The position numbers and the translations under genes were made by a program. A stretch of 64,000 bases of DNA from Galeopsis tetrahit (Eukaryota > Streptophyta > Magnoliopsida > Lamiales > Lamiaceae), in the NCBI GenBank assembly GCA_963675135.1, contig OY776131.1:30061881-30125880 (forward strand), given 5' to 3'. The notes beneath the pieces were generated by a model. That model was not told where the DNA came from. It saw nothing but the letters and a program-made list of their open reading frames with translations, and ran no database searches. Positions 1 through 11,086 of this stretch are shown piece by piece (the first letter of the stretch is position 1; every line of letters starts with the position of its first letter).

Positions 1-728
1 AATTGATTAATTCACCCTATTAGCTAACATTGTTGGCTGTGTCGATTACAACGATCGTATTGGGTTGCATGATTAAGAGTGTGGATGTGAGCTTGGATCA
101 ATTGATTAGAATTCACATAGTAATTGGCTTAACCGACCGGGGGTTGATTTCTTAGATCGACAACACTAGACACTAATCGAATAGAGGTCGTCTAGGAAAT
201 TAGTGAGAGGGCGTTTCATAAGCATTAGTAACCGTGTTGAAAGTGCTTATGAAACACTATCTTAGGAGCTTATGGTATTTGGTTAGATCCTATAATTGCT
301 AATCAATGCACGTGTTCACGCCTCACGAGGGATTGGTCTACACATAGGAGTGATAACTTTTAACTTAACCCATAGTCTTAAGTTCATTCATGTAATTGAT
401 TCGTTAACTCGTTTAATTACCCACAAAACAGAAGCACCTGAGACAATACCGTGCTCTTGCACTTTCTCTCGAAAGTTTGATAGTTTGTTATCTCTTGTGT
501 TCGTTTCTTCTAGTTTCATACTTGTATTTTTAATTCCCGAAAATCTAACAAACATGTGTAGTTAGTACAATATCATGAATACTCTAAACTTTAGGGATTC
601 ACTTACATTCAACTAGATCCTTGGACGAACAAACTACTTGGTTGTACTTACGTACTACAATCAGACCCATACGCTTGTGGGGATCGTATTGTTACGCGTG
701 TAAAAAGTGTTAAAAACGATACAAGTCA
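1..728 (+). mobile_element. 3' part of an Athila-type Ty3/gypsy LTR
   Basis: The segment ends in CA at about 728 and is followed one base later by a primer-binding site of the Athila type, so it is read as the 3' portion of a long terminal repeat whose start lies left of the window. It has no credible coding sequence; the short open frames in it are chance. The call rests on the primer-binding site and on gag-like sequence further right, not on a second LTR, which is absent here. A solo or truncated element is likely. Confidence 0.6.
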
Positions 729-729
729 A

Positions 730-748
730 TGGCGCCGCTGCCGGGGAT
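730..748 (+). other. Primer-binding site, Athila type
   Basis: TGGCGCCGCTGCCGGGGAT is close to the primer-binding site known from Athila-group Ty3/gypsy elements. It marks where a host tRNA would prime minus-strand synthesis and fixes the LTR end just upstream. Confidence 0.7.
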
Positions 749-870
749 CTAAGCGAGTGTTATTTGTGAAACTTAGAGTTTGTTGAGTGTTATTGATAGT
801 AGCATTTCTTTTTCGTTATTTTGTTTTTCGTCTCTCTTTGTGGGCTTTGATACTTGTCTTTTGTAGGTGT

Positions 871-1527
871 ATGATCACAAGATCACGAAGAGGAAATTTG
901 GAACCATTGGATTTTGAGATCGAAGCACACGCAAGAAGAAGAAATCGAAGTAGAAACCAACAAAGAAGTAGAAGAGGATCATTGTGTGATGGAGAACAAT
1001 GAAGAGATGAATCCTCCACCTCTAAGGGAGGATGAGCTTCAAAAGAGGATCCACAAGTTGGGAATCCACAAGGAGGTAATCCACCTCAAAACCCTCAACC
1101 AAATCTTCAAAATCTCAATTCACAATATCCACCTCAAAACCACCTTCCATATCAAGGATACTATCCTTACCCTTACCCACCTCCACAACAAGCTTACTAT
1201 CCACCACTTCCACCAACACCCTTACCCTCCAAACCAATATCCTTCACCTCACCGAATTCAAGATGAGTACATTCCTCCTCCTCCACATTTGGAAGAGCCT
1301 CGACATGCATGGAGGGCATATGAGGGAATATTTTGAGCCTCAACCGAGGGAGTACTATGATGAGTTGGCAAGGCCAAGAGTGGAGGTGAACAATTATGAA
1401 ATTAGTGCCTCTTTGCTTCGGATGTTGAGGGATAAGCAATTTTAGGGGAGAAATGAGGAAGGATTTGAAGAAGATCCCAATGGTCATCTTGCTCAATTCT
1501 TAGAGATCGCCAATACTCTAATTTAAT
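871..1527 (+). pseudogene. Decayed Athila-type gag, N-terminal part
   Basis: Reading from the ATG at 871 gives a start with MITRSRRG, then a Pro/Gln/Tyr-rich tract (about 1060-1250) and finally the block FEEDPNGHLAQFLEI near 1465-1515, which resembles the conserved gag core of Athila elements. These parts lie in different frames and are interrupted by stops, so at least two frameshifts separate them. Gag would form the virus-like particle. Homology stops near 1527, where the element is truncated; no protease or polymerase follows. The gene is dead. The assignment rests on motif resemblance and the primer-binding site just upstream. Confidence 0.6.
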
Positions 1528-1529
1528 CA

Positions 1530-2500
1530 CGATTTTTATGATTATTGTAAAAAAACTTGAACCTTCATATATGCCGGTGAACAATTGATGATGTGAAAAA
1601 AAAAAATTGTAATCTGACGTGGCAAGCTCCGGCAAGCCACGTCATCAACACTGTGTAACATCGTTCTGTTTTTCACTTAAACATTAGTAAGCACACTTTA
1701 AATAATTTTTGGAACATATGTAGGTAATTGATGTGTGATATGATATGGTATGCACAATGCTATATAAATCTAATCATGCGGCACGACATGTGACAATATT
1801 TACTGCGTCGTGTTGGGTAAATTTAATGTCAAATTATATGTATTTGATCATGAACTATTTCTTATATCAATGCTGGGAGAGTTACTTTAATGTCCATTTT
1901 ACTTACAGCATTATTGGTATAATGAAATGATATTAGGGTTGAATGGAATGAACTCAAGAAATGCAATGATGATGAAAATGAATAAAATAAGAATAGTAAT
2001 TTTTATGATTAGTATTGGGAAGGCATGAAAAAGGTAAGGAATCTCTAAAATTTATCTTAAATGATTAAATTATCCTTGAACATGTATTATTTTTAAAAAC
2101 ATATAAATTATTTAAAATCTATGTAATTTTTTAATAATTTTGTAAAAGTTAAAATTTCTTTTATTTTTTACATATTCTTCTGCGTAAATTATTTTATTAT
2201 AAAGTTATTTTTTAACTTCAAATTATAATTAGTCGTTGTTAAATAATTTCAATTAATAAGGAAACTAACTACAATTTTTTATGACAAGTAAAGTAAATTA
2301 TTAAAATAAAGTTACAAAAAAATATCAAGAAATAAGAAGGTCGTTGCTTCTATTGTTGTTGTTATAGTTAAATTAGGGTTGAGGATAATTATGTAACTTA
2401 AAAAATTAATGAATATAAATTAGTCAAAATAATTAAAAATAATCATAAATAACCTTTCACGGAATGAAATAGATAAAATTAGGAGGAGGGAAGGAATCAC
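1530..2500. other. AT-rich spacer, no gene seen
   Basis: No supported gene. Near 1616-1650 there is a short inverted repeat (TGACGTGGC ... GCCACGTCA) around a CCGG core. The rest is A/T-rich with short open frames that show no codon or motif signal. Confidence 0.5.
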
Positions 2501-2504
2501 TATT

Positions 2505-2782
2505 CTTAAATTATCGACGAAAATTTATTTTTTATTTTTTTAAATACTGACGGAAAATTATTTTTTATTTTTTTATAAATAAAAAAAGGAGGCAGTTTGG
2601 ACCCGGGCCCAACAAGCCAACGGGGTGGCCCGAACCCGGCCCAAACACAACCCCCTCCAAGCCCAAGCCTGCAAGGGGGCATGTACATAATTGGCCGAAT
2701 TTTCAGCCATTATGAGACTCGAACCCGGGTGTGTGGGCGCCTAGTGAAGGACGCCTACCACTCAAACAAGTCTGTTTTTCGT
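2505..2782 (-). mobile_element. Candidate tRNA-derived SINE
   Basis: On the minus strand the segment begins near 2780 with a box-A-like motif (TTTGAGTGGTAGG, about 2748-2766). About 30 bases later comes a box-B-like motif (GGGTTCGAGTCTC, 2715-2727). This spacing fits an internal RNA polymerase III promoter of a tRNA-derived SINE. A GC-rich body follows (2590-2700), then an A-rich tail (plus-strand T runs, 2520-2590). No target duplication was confirmed. A decayed tRNA-like repeat of another kind is possible. Confidence 0.4.
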
Positions 2783-3008
2783 TTATAATTGTAATATTAA
2801 AGGGAAGTTACACTATAGGACAATCCATCCTTAGTCTTTAAGATTAAAAACAATTTTTATTAGAGTTTCAATTAAGGACAAAATACACTTAGATGTATCA
2901 TTATACCTTAAGTTACAATTAATTTCGAATTTTAAAAATATTTAATTTCATTAATCTTAAATGAGTATGGATATTTACAAAGTATTAATAACTTAGTAGC
3001 AAAAAGTT

Positions 3009-4468
3009 TTTTTTTTTTTTTTTTAGCAATCATACCAAGAGTACATCAAATGTTCTAAGAATTACATCTCCTAATATATTGAGGAATATTATTTTCAATC
3101 CAATAGTAAGGATCTGAAACATTCCAAGCAAACTTAGCAACCAAATGGGCAATCCTATTGTCTTCCCTCGGAATATGATCACAAGCCCATTTTGGTTGCA
3201 TTCCAAAATATCTTCTTATTTTGATCACAGTCTCATTTTCCAAACCATCAAGGGATATGGACTGCTGAATGGCATCAATAGCAATTGCAGAATCCATACA
3301 TAGGTTGGAGACTTTCTTGCCACACATTAAACACATATTCATGCCAATCTCGACTGCTCTAAGCTCAGCGACAACGATAGAACCGGGATTCTTAATACGT
3401 TCACCTCCTGCAAACACCAAATCCCCTTTCTCATTAAACAGGGCATATCCGATCGCAAAAAAACCCCTATCTGGGTTGAATGCAACATCCACGCATAGAC
3501 AATCCTTCAATCCATTTAGCCTCTTTAGAGAATGGCTACTTGATTTCTGGTTGAAGTCAAGTGAACCAACATTGAGAGAATCACGCCAATAATCAAGTGC
3601 CCATTTAACTTCAAAGGAAGGCAATCCCGAGTCATAAGATCTTACCACCCTTTCTGTATGCAACCATTTGCACCTTTCCTTCCAAATTGCCCAAGCAATA
3701 AGAAGGATACGCGGAAGAAGATCATTTTTCTTAAGCAAGACCGAAGAAAGAAGCTGGATAATATTACCAAGCACCCAACCCTTCACAATATCCCACATAC
3801 CTTGTTGTTTCCACACATCTTTAGCAAATACACATTTGAAGAGGACATGTATGGTATCAGCAAAAGAGCCACCACAGCAAAGACAAAAGGGAGGAATAGG
3901 GACATGATGACGAACCAGATTTCCTTCAGTTGCAAGAGATTCATTCATCATTTTCCACCCAAAAATACGAATCTTAGGAGGGAGCTTGAGTCGCCACATA
4001 GCTGCATTTAATTTCTCCAAACAATTTTTCCCATAGGAACCTGCCAGAAACACCTTCCGCACCTCGCAAGAAAGAGAAACCGCAACCTCATATCCTGAAG
4101 CAACAGAATAACAGCCAGAACTCGTTTTTGGCCAATATCTTTGGTCTTCCTGATTATGATCTAACCTTGGCACCTTAAGAATGACATCACATTCAATTGG
4201 GAGAAATGCTTGTGATAAAAGATCTACATTCCACTCATTCTGGGAAGAAACAAACCGATTAACCATTGAAGCACTAACAATTCGGGAAAAGATTTTGCCA
4301 TTATCAATACCTTGAACCCATCTATCTTTAAAGACATGCACCGAATTTCCATTTCCAATCCTCCAACGCAGCCCCTGATCCAAAATATCCCTACTCCAAA
4401 CCATTGATCTCCATACAAAAGACGGGTTAGAGCCCAATTCTGCATTTAAAACATCCGTCTCGCGATAG
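3009..4468 (-). mobile_element. 5'-truncated L1-type LINE with target duplication
   Basis: The element is bounded by a 19-bp direct repeat, 2990-3008 and 4469-4487, differing at one base (AACTTAGTAGCAAAAAGTT versus AACTTAGTTGCAAAAAGTT). On the minus strand it ends in poly(A), seen as a T run at 3007-3024. Only the 3' third of ORF2 is present, the usual result of incomplete target-primed reverse transcription. Its protein is clearly related to the LINE at 9964-21843. Confidence 0.9.
3055..4437 (-). pseudogene. LINE ORF2 C-terminus (zf-RVT and RNase H)
   Basis: The open frame of about 460 codons holds the part of ORF2 after the reverse transcriptase. First comes the zinc-binding reverse-transcriptase-associated region (zf-RVT; LPPKIRIFGWKMM, then a Cys/His block around HHVPIPPFCLCCGGSF). 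It ends in an RNase H domain with visible acidic residues (DCLCVDVAFN, VVAELRA, LCMDSAIAIDAI) and the final REDNRIAH motif. Plant L1 elements of this kind carry an added RNase H. Endonuclease and reverse transcriptase are missing, so it cannot move by itself. The frame is undamaged within the retained part, which suggests a fairly recent insertion. The first Met is only the first available codon, not a true start. Confidence 0.85.
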
Positions 4469-4487
4469 AACTTAGTTGCAAAAAGTT

Positions 4488-6600
4488 ATACATGTAATGA
4501 TTGTAGTATATTGGTTAAGGCTATTTCACTTTTACGTAAGTCTTGAATTTTATTCTAAAACTTCATTTTATTAATATTTTTATTCTTATTGCCTATGAAA
4601 TTAGCGTGGATTCAATTTCTTCTATTTTAAATCAATTAATTACATTAATAATTTCTTATTTTTAAATAAAAAAAAATCCCCATTTTACATAAATAAATAT
4701 TGTCATTTAATAGATAAACATTGCCATTTAATAGAGTAAAATTTCTATTTATAGTTGCATAAGTTTTGCTTCAATATTTGTAGCGTGAGTTCAATTTCTT
4801 CTGACAATATTTTAAATCAATTAATTATTATTTTTCATTTAGATATATTAAATTTTTCTTCATTTTATCTCGATTAATTTTTTTTTTTTTAACTGGACCT
4901 CTCAAAATTTTGCTCCATTCCATCTTATTTAATTATTTTTTTCATATAGAACTTCATTTTTTTTAAATTTTGATTCACTGGCGTTTTTATTTATATTTGC
5001 ATTTGTTCATTCTTTTAACATACACTAAAATTGATGGACAAAAATTTTAATTTTTTTTTTCGCTCTCCTTGCTTATATTTTTTTAATCTTTATTTTTGTG
5101 ACAAAAATTTGCATGAAATCAAAATTTCTTAATTTTTTTAATCATTTAGACTTATTCTACCTTTTGTTATTAACTTTAACTTTAGTTTAAAAGTGTTATG
5201 GTATAGTTTTAGTTGAAAATGTGTATGGTATTAGTCTGTATAAAATATAGTATTCATTCATATACATGTATAAACTTTAATATCTTCCAGTTTTAAAGTA
5301 TATTATAGTATTTTTACATGTTCTAAACTTGAAATATGTATAGTATTGGTTCACATATGATATAGTATTAGTTTATATACAATATAGTATTAGTTTCCAC
5401 ACACTATAGTACTAGTTCAATATAGTATTCGATCAGTATAGTTTCCATACACTTAAATGTCTTTCAGTTTTGAAGTATACAACACAGACACGGTAAGGGC
5501 ATAATTGTACACAACAATCATTTGTTTATTTTATTTGTGAACGAATATTATACTGTATATGAACTAATAATATATTGTATGTGAACTAATAATATATTAA
5601 ATGTGAACTAAAAATATATGGTTGGACCTTAATACCAAAATAATATAAATAGTAATTGTTGATATACTTGAACGGGTTAGACAAAGTCAAACTATACAAC
5701 ATATGAGTTAATACTACACTTTTTTTGAACTAATACGAACAACTATATTCACACGTTGTGAACACGAAAGAATCGGGCCACATTTTCTTCCTGCAAAATA
5801 TATAAAAAGAGAGAAAACAAAAATCAGCTCATTACTTTATATCGAAAAGTAAACATATAAAGTAACGAATCACAATGTATCAATTAAAACTATATATATA
5901 ATGACTCTAGAAACCAAATACTTAAAGACCAATCTAGTAGTGCATGAACCACTTCATGATAATTTATTAGTTAGCTTGTTGGTATAGTATAATACCAAGT
6001 ATTATTAATTAAAAAAAAAAAGTCATGCCAAATATATAAGAAAGACTAGCTACTAGTACACATTAGATTTATGGTATAAACAACTCAACCACAGAAAAAT
6101 AATAAGATGCTTAAATGCACTTAATATAATTAACTCGACATCATTTATTACTTTTTTTTTCTTTTTCTTGTGACTTAACTCTTAAACATAACGTGTGCCG
6201 TAAAAGGCAACAACAAGTATATATATACGTAACATATATATATATATATATATCATACCCAGAGGAGTGGCATAAAATCTAGAGTACGATATAAATAATA
6301 CAAATAAAATTTTATTAAAATAAATTCTATATGAACATCCTTTCAGTTTGTCCAAAAAAATTTATTTTCAGAACACAAAAAATTGAGTAACCGCAATTGT
6401 GCACAATCTAAAAGAATAATGGAGCAATTAGGAGTGAAAAATCGAGCGATTTGAGAGTGGGAAAACGATTTATAGTGAACAAATTTGAAACAAACAAAGA
6501 AAAAAAAAAAAAAATACTCGTGACTCGGTAGTGGGTGTACAATTAGAATTTTAATGAGCTGCATTTTAATTTAATTGATAAAAGGGTACTATATTTTTTA
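4488..6600. other. AT-rich spacer with simple repeats
   Basis: No gene is supported. The stretch 5200-5460 is rich in TATAGTATTAGTTT-type repeats. At about 5545-5625 there are three copies of a roughly 22-bp unit containing GTGAACTAATAATATAT. A (TA)n microsatellite occupies 6234-6252. Confidence 0.5.
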
Positions 6601-6610
6601 TTTTAAAAAA

Positions 6611-6730
6611 ATTGGGGGTGAACTCATAAAAAATGGGGGTAAATAACTGTAACTTATTTGAAAATTTACCAAATTGGGGGTGAACTCATAAAAAAATTGG
6701 GGTTAATAACTGCAACTTATTTGAAAATTC
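6611..6730 (+). repeat. Two-copy tandem repeat, about 61 bp
   Basis: Two copies of a unit with ATTGGGGGTGAACTCATAAA and AACTTATTTGAAAATT follow each other (about 6611-6671 and 6672-6730). The GGGGGTGAACTCATAAAA core also makes up the mirrored arrays inside the MULE at 54873-58038, so this may be a relic of a related MULE end. Confidence 0.6.
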
Positions 6731-6734
6731 AGTC

Positions 6735-7870
6735 CATAGCCCATAGGTATCCTCTAACCCATTTTCGATCAAGTTACATGAATGTAATTGGTATACACAA
6801 GTATTTGTCATCTTAAATATATAAATTCAACCAAATAAATTTGAAAAGACTGGAAGATTTTATTCCTCGATTATCGCGCTAATTTCAATTCAAACAATTT
6901 TCCTAAATTTGAAGATTTCTGTCCATGTTCATATCTTTCTATATTCAATAATTTTCTTATTAATAAAAAATATACTTTAATTAAATATTCATATTCTTAT
7001 TATTTTGCATACCATATCTTTATTAAAATATAAATTATATTATGAAATACTTAATAAAATTAATTCATTCAAAAAATTATTTTACTCGATACACCTCTAA
7101 AAGTGTTTAAATAATTTGTTGAACAACTTGTATTAACAAATACTTGTTGAATAAGTTTATAATATTTTTACAAGATATATTCCAAATATTTTGTTATGTT
7201 TGAATATTCTTTAAAATTCAAGCATATATGCAACATATATCTTTTTATATACGCATATATGCATATTTTATTATATGCAACCGATAATAAGCATATATGC
7301 AACATATATCTTTTTATATACTTGTTTTTTTATATATGCATGATTGCATATACTTTAATATTTGCATGTGTTATTTTAGTTATGAAAATTGTCAAATATA
7401 GTCATAAATATATTGAATAATATCTTTGCATATAAAAATAATGTATCTCATATCAAAATAATTTAACTAGGTAATTATTTGATTGTAGATTATTAAATTT
7501 TCCTAGATTTGTAGTTAAGTTATAAAAAATTAATATTAAAAAATTTAAAAATAATAATATGTAGGGGAGTTACTACTAATTTTATGGGAAAGTTACAATT
7601 CACATTACGTTTTAATTCACTCATCATTAATATAATTAATATTATTAATTTTATACATGTCAACTACATTGCACTATTATTTCATGGGGAAGTTAATTGA
7701 CATCGTCCAAATCTTAATATTGACCTTTTTCAAACATAAAGAACCATCTTTATCAACCGTGTATTCAATTATCATTTTATATTTTTCATATTATAATATC
7801 ATATATTTGGATAATTTTAGAACAATATATATTTATTGCAGTACTCGAAATTAATCTAATTTTGGAGAAG
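6735..7870. other. AT-rich spacer
   Basis: No gene is supported. Around 7216-7325 a block with GCATATATGCAACATATAT is repeated twice about 73 bp apart. Short open frames here are low-complexity and not credible. Confidence 0.45.
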
Positions 7871-7880
7871 GATCGATTGC

Positions 7881-8156
7881 AGACGAATAGATGGCCATCG
7901 AATTGAATGATTCAATTAGATTTAAATTCGAAAAAGGAAAGAGAAGCTGAAATTTTGGGAAAGGGTGAAATATTGCTAAAAGACTTTTAAATTGAATTCT
8001 TTAAATTAATTCGAATTAAGACGAATAGATGGCCATCGAATTGAATGATTCAATTAGATTTAAATTCGAAAAAGGAAAGAGAAGCTGAAATTTTGGGAAA
8101 GGGTGAAATATTGCTAAAAGACTTTTAAATTGAATTCTTTAAATTAATTCGAATTA
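7881..8156 (+). repeat. Exact 138-bp tandem duplication
   Basis: Units 7881-8018 and 8019-8156 appear identical by eye, each starting AGACGAATAGATGGCCATCG and ending TTAATTCGAATTA. Identity over 138 bp implies a recent duplication. The unit does not resemble a known gene and its frames are short. Confidence 0.85.
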
Positions 8157-8237
8157 TATAATAAGCAGGGTATGAAATTTGTAACTGATTTTGATCTTAA
8201 TTGTTTTGTTTAAAATTTTTGTCACAATTTGTTTTTG

Positions 8238-8708
8238 CAGATTTTGGTTTGTAAAAAAAGTGATAATGTTTAAGTAAAAAGTGATAATATTTTTAACAAA
8301 AGTGACTATCACTTTTTACTTAAACACTATCATTTTTTGCTCAAACATTATCACTTTTTATTTATAAGGGCCGTCTCACGGATCTCATTCTATGAGACGG
8401 TCTCACCCAAGACTAGTCCACTTTTGACAAAAACTTGTGTGAGACCGTCTCACAGATCTTTTTCTGTGAGACGGGTCCTTTTAACACATATTTCAAAAAT
8501 TTGAGTAGGATAACTCATATTTTTTTTTTCAGATTTTGGTTTGTAAAAAAAGTGATAATGTTTAAGTAAAAAGTGATAATATTTTTAACAAAAGTGACTA
8601 TCACTTTTTGCTTAAACACTATCACTTTTTGCTCAAACATTATCACTTTTCATTTATAAGGGCCGTCTCACGGATCTCATTCTATGAGACGGTCTCACCC
8701 AAGACTAG
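8238..8708. mobile_element. Duplicated fold-back (MITE-like) repeat
   Basis: A block of about 179 bp occurs at 8238-8416 and 8530-8708. Each block contains a long inverted repeat (AAAAAGTGATAATGTTTAAG pairing with the later CTTAAACA.TATCACTTTTT) and ends in the palindrome GTCTCACGGATCTCATTCTATGAGAC. A third copy of the GTGAGAC palindrome lies between them near 8430-8475. The design is that of a small non-autonomous fold-back element, duplicated or inserted twice. Confidence 0.55.
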
Positions 8709-8709
8709 C

Positions 8710-9180
8710 CCTTAACTTTTTAATTTATAAATTGTAAATGTATTTTTTTTTTTATTAAAATTCTAAAATTCATATGTATAAATTTTTTGTTTTTGTTTTG
8801 ATTAAACATTATTTCACTTATATTAATCACTAAATTTGTGACTTATAATTATTGTAATTTTTTTATATTTATAAATTATAAATGTAATTTTATTTTTAAT
8901 TCTTTTGTTTTTTTAATAATTCTTTTATTTTTTAATTCACACATTAAAGACTTAATTATCATATAAACTAAATGAATATAAAAATTTAATTATAATATAA
9001 AATTTTATAATTTAATAAATAATTTCCTAGCTAATTTAATCAACAAATTTTCTATTTTAATCAATTATAATTTTCTAGCTAACAAATTTTCTAATTTAAT
9101 TAATAATTTAATTTTTACACAAATTTTCGTCTAATCACAAATTTTTTTTAAAATTTTTTATTATTTTTTAATTTAGTGAT
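8710..9180. other. AT-rich spacer
   Basis: Low-complexity A/T sequence with no supported gene or repeat array. Confidence 0.4.
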
Positions 9181-9189
9181 TAGAGATAG

Positions 9190-9367
9190 AAATTTTCGTC
9201 GGTAATCACCAAAAATTTTATCGGTAATCACGCGTATTTGTTTGTTTTTTTTTTTTTTTGTGATTACCGACAAAATATCCGTCGATAATTACCGACATAA
9301 AATAAATTTCGTCTGTAAATCAGTTGACTTTGTTAATTCGTAGGTATTTCGCAGTTTTTTTGTAGTG
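9190..9367 (-). mobile_element. CACTA-like transposon terminus
   Basis: Read on the minus strand the right edge begins CACTACAAAAAAACTGCG at about 9367, the terminal motif of CACTA (En/Spm) transposons. Inside it are several subterminal motifs of the CGTCGGTAAT/ATTACCGACA kind in both orientations (9196-9300), as expected for transposase-binding repeats. The matching left end was not found, so this is a fragment or a solo end. Confidence 0.45.
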
Positions 9368-9411
9368 ATAGAACATAATTGTACAATATTACCATTTCAT
9401 CTAATTAATTA

Positions 9412-9682
9412 CTCCCTCCGTTCCACAAGTGTTTGCACCACAAAGTGGGTACACTTTTTAAGAAAAAAATGTAATGAGTGGAGTGTTGAGGGGTAATTTT
9501 GTAAAATTATATTAATAAAGTAAAAAGGTGATTGAAAAGAGAGAAAAAGTAATGGCATTTTGTGTAAATATGTGAATCGTGGAGTTTATGAGAGAGTTTC
9601 CTTTTATACTTTTATAGGTGTGGAAACAATTGTGGAACGGATAAATAAGGTAAGTGTGCAAATAGTTGTTGGACAGAGTGAG
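9412..9682. mobile_element. Stowaway-type MITE
   Basis: The 271-bp element starts CTCCCTCCGTTCCACAAGTG and ends in a degenerate inverted copy (GTTGGACAGAGTGAG). It is flanked by TA on both sides (9410-9411, 9683-9684). The CTCCCTCCGT terminus and TA target are diagnostic of Stowaway (Tc1/Mariner-derived). It is the same family as 44158-44433, in opposite orientation. Confidence 0.8.
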
Positions 9683-10214
9683 TAGTTATTAGGAGTAAGT
9701 CAACACACATAATATGAAAAAAATCGATTCCCTCGATCTTAAATCGTGTATACTACGGAGTATCTCATAAAGAACATTCATAAAAATCGCATTTTCCAAA
9801 ATAAATTTAATAACATTCATTGTTTCAGAATCCAACCAAATCTACTCATTGTTTCAGAATCCAACCAAATCTACGCATAAAATTGTCTTAATATTTTTGG
9901 ATAATGTATTTCGGGACCATTAATATTGTTCATTTAGTTCTCTGTATAGAATAATGTTAATAAGTAATCAAAAACCCTCTCCTTTTGTTTCCTCTCTCTA
10001 GAAAAAACAATTGTGAGTATCCCTTAAAAATTCACCCTTGAATTCCGATTATATCTTATTCTGGTTGGTTTGGATGGTTTTTTTTCTGAGATTGCCTTTT
10101 CAAAATACCCTTTACACAATCTTTTTCTTGGTTTGTGCATCTTCGACAATCATTAGTTTTTTCTTGGAATCCACCAACTTGGCGTCTGAGATTTTTGAGC
10201 GTGCATATTACGCA

Positions 10215-11014
10215 TGTGAGGTTTATCTCAAGTCTCCTAGACTAGACGAGTGCTACTCGTCTTGTGAAGATCAGGTAGATTCTACTCTACTACTGTACTT
10301 GTCTGTTGGGCAGATCAGTCGAGGTACTTAGTTGATAGAAGTCTTCTGAAGGACTCAGCTGTTGGGCGTATCAGCTGGTGGAGTCAGACAAGTTAGCTCA
10401 GACCAGATCAGATGAGTTGGAAGAGTCCAAACAGATGAGATGGGTGTTGCGAAGAACAAGACGGGAAGACCAGACAAGTAGAGGTCTGACCAGACTAGTT
10501 GAGTTCTGTTAGCAGGGTTAATTTTTGGCTAAGTATGGAGTCGTCTTGTCTTGCGAAGACAAGTGAAGGGCAAGGAGGTCAATTCAGATTGGGTCACGCT
10601 GAAGGTGTGAGTTTGTTACACGGTTGTAACAGAATCCACGTGGCAACAGAGCACGCTTTCAACACACGCTGCAATCACCTTGAATCCTATAAATACCCCA
10701 TTACTTGTAATTGTAATTCTTGACGCGTACGAGCATTCGTTTTGAGAGTTGAGAGTTCACGAGTGAAGTGAGGATAAATCCCTTTCCGAGTGATGAGTGT
10801 TTGTAAACATCTCTTATACTAATCAAATTGAAGTCGTGTGTCCAGTGGATGTAGATCACATTGATCGAACCACTTAAATCTTCTTATGCTCTGTTTTTCG
10901 TTTTCGTTTATATTTGTGAATTGCCATGCTTTCGTTGGATTGAATATTGGCCGATTAGTTTGCTTGTGATTGGAGACGTCTAGTCAAAGTGAATTATCAT
11001 TGACAATCGTAACA
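10215..11014 (+). repeat. 5' LTR of the copia element
   Basis: 800 bp, starting TGTGAGGTTTATCTC and ending CAATCGTAACA. It holds 31 bp (about 10421-10452) absent from the 3' LTR. A TATA box (TATAAATA, 10688-10695) marks the likely promoter for the genomic transcript. Confidence 0.95.
10688..10695 (+). promoter_or_regulatory. TATA box in the copia 5' LTR
   Basis: TATAAATA lies in the LTR about 400 bp before the gag start and is repeated at the same position in the 3' LTR (about 15578-15585). It is the probable core promoter of the retrotransposon. Confidence 0.65.
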
Positions 11015-11015
11015 A

Positions 11016-11034
11016 TTGGCGCCGTCTGTGGGAA
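11016..11034 (+). other. Primer-binding site of the copia element
   Basis: TTGGCGCCGTCTGTGGGAA begins two bases after the LTR end, the expected position for tRNA priming. It is not the initiator-Met type seen in the Sirevirus of this window. Confidence 0.7.
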
Positions 11035-11086
11035 TCGGAAACGAGAGGAATCGATTGTCAACCATTAATCAATTGCCAGATCGAAG

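Noticed and set aside
2715..2727. tRNA gene suggested by the box-B motif
   Set aside because: The arms do not form a cloverleaf; a SINE fits better.
10038..10331. Open frame of 97 codons with hydrophobic start
   Set aside because: It crosses the border between LINE 5' UTR and the copia LTR, so it was created by the insertion.
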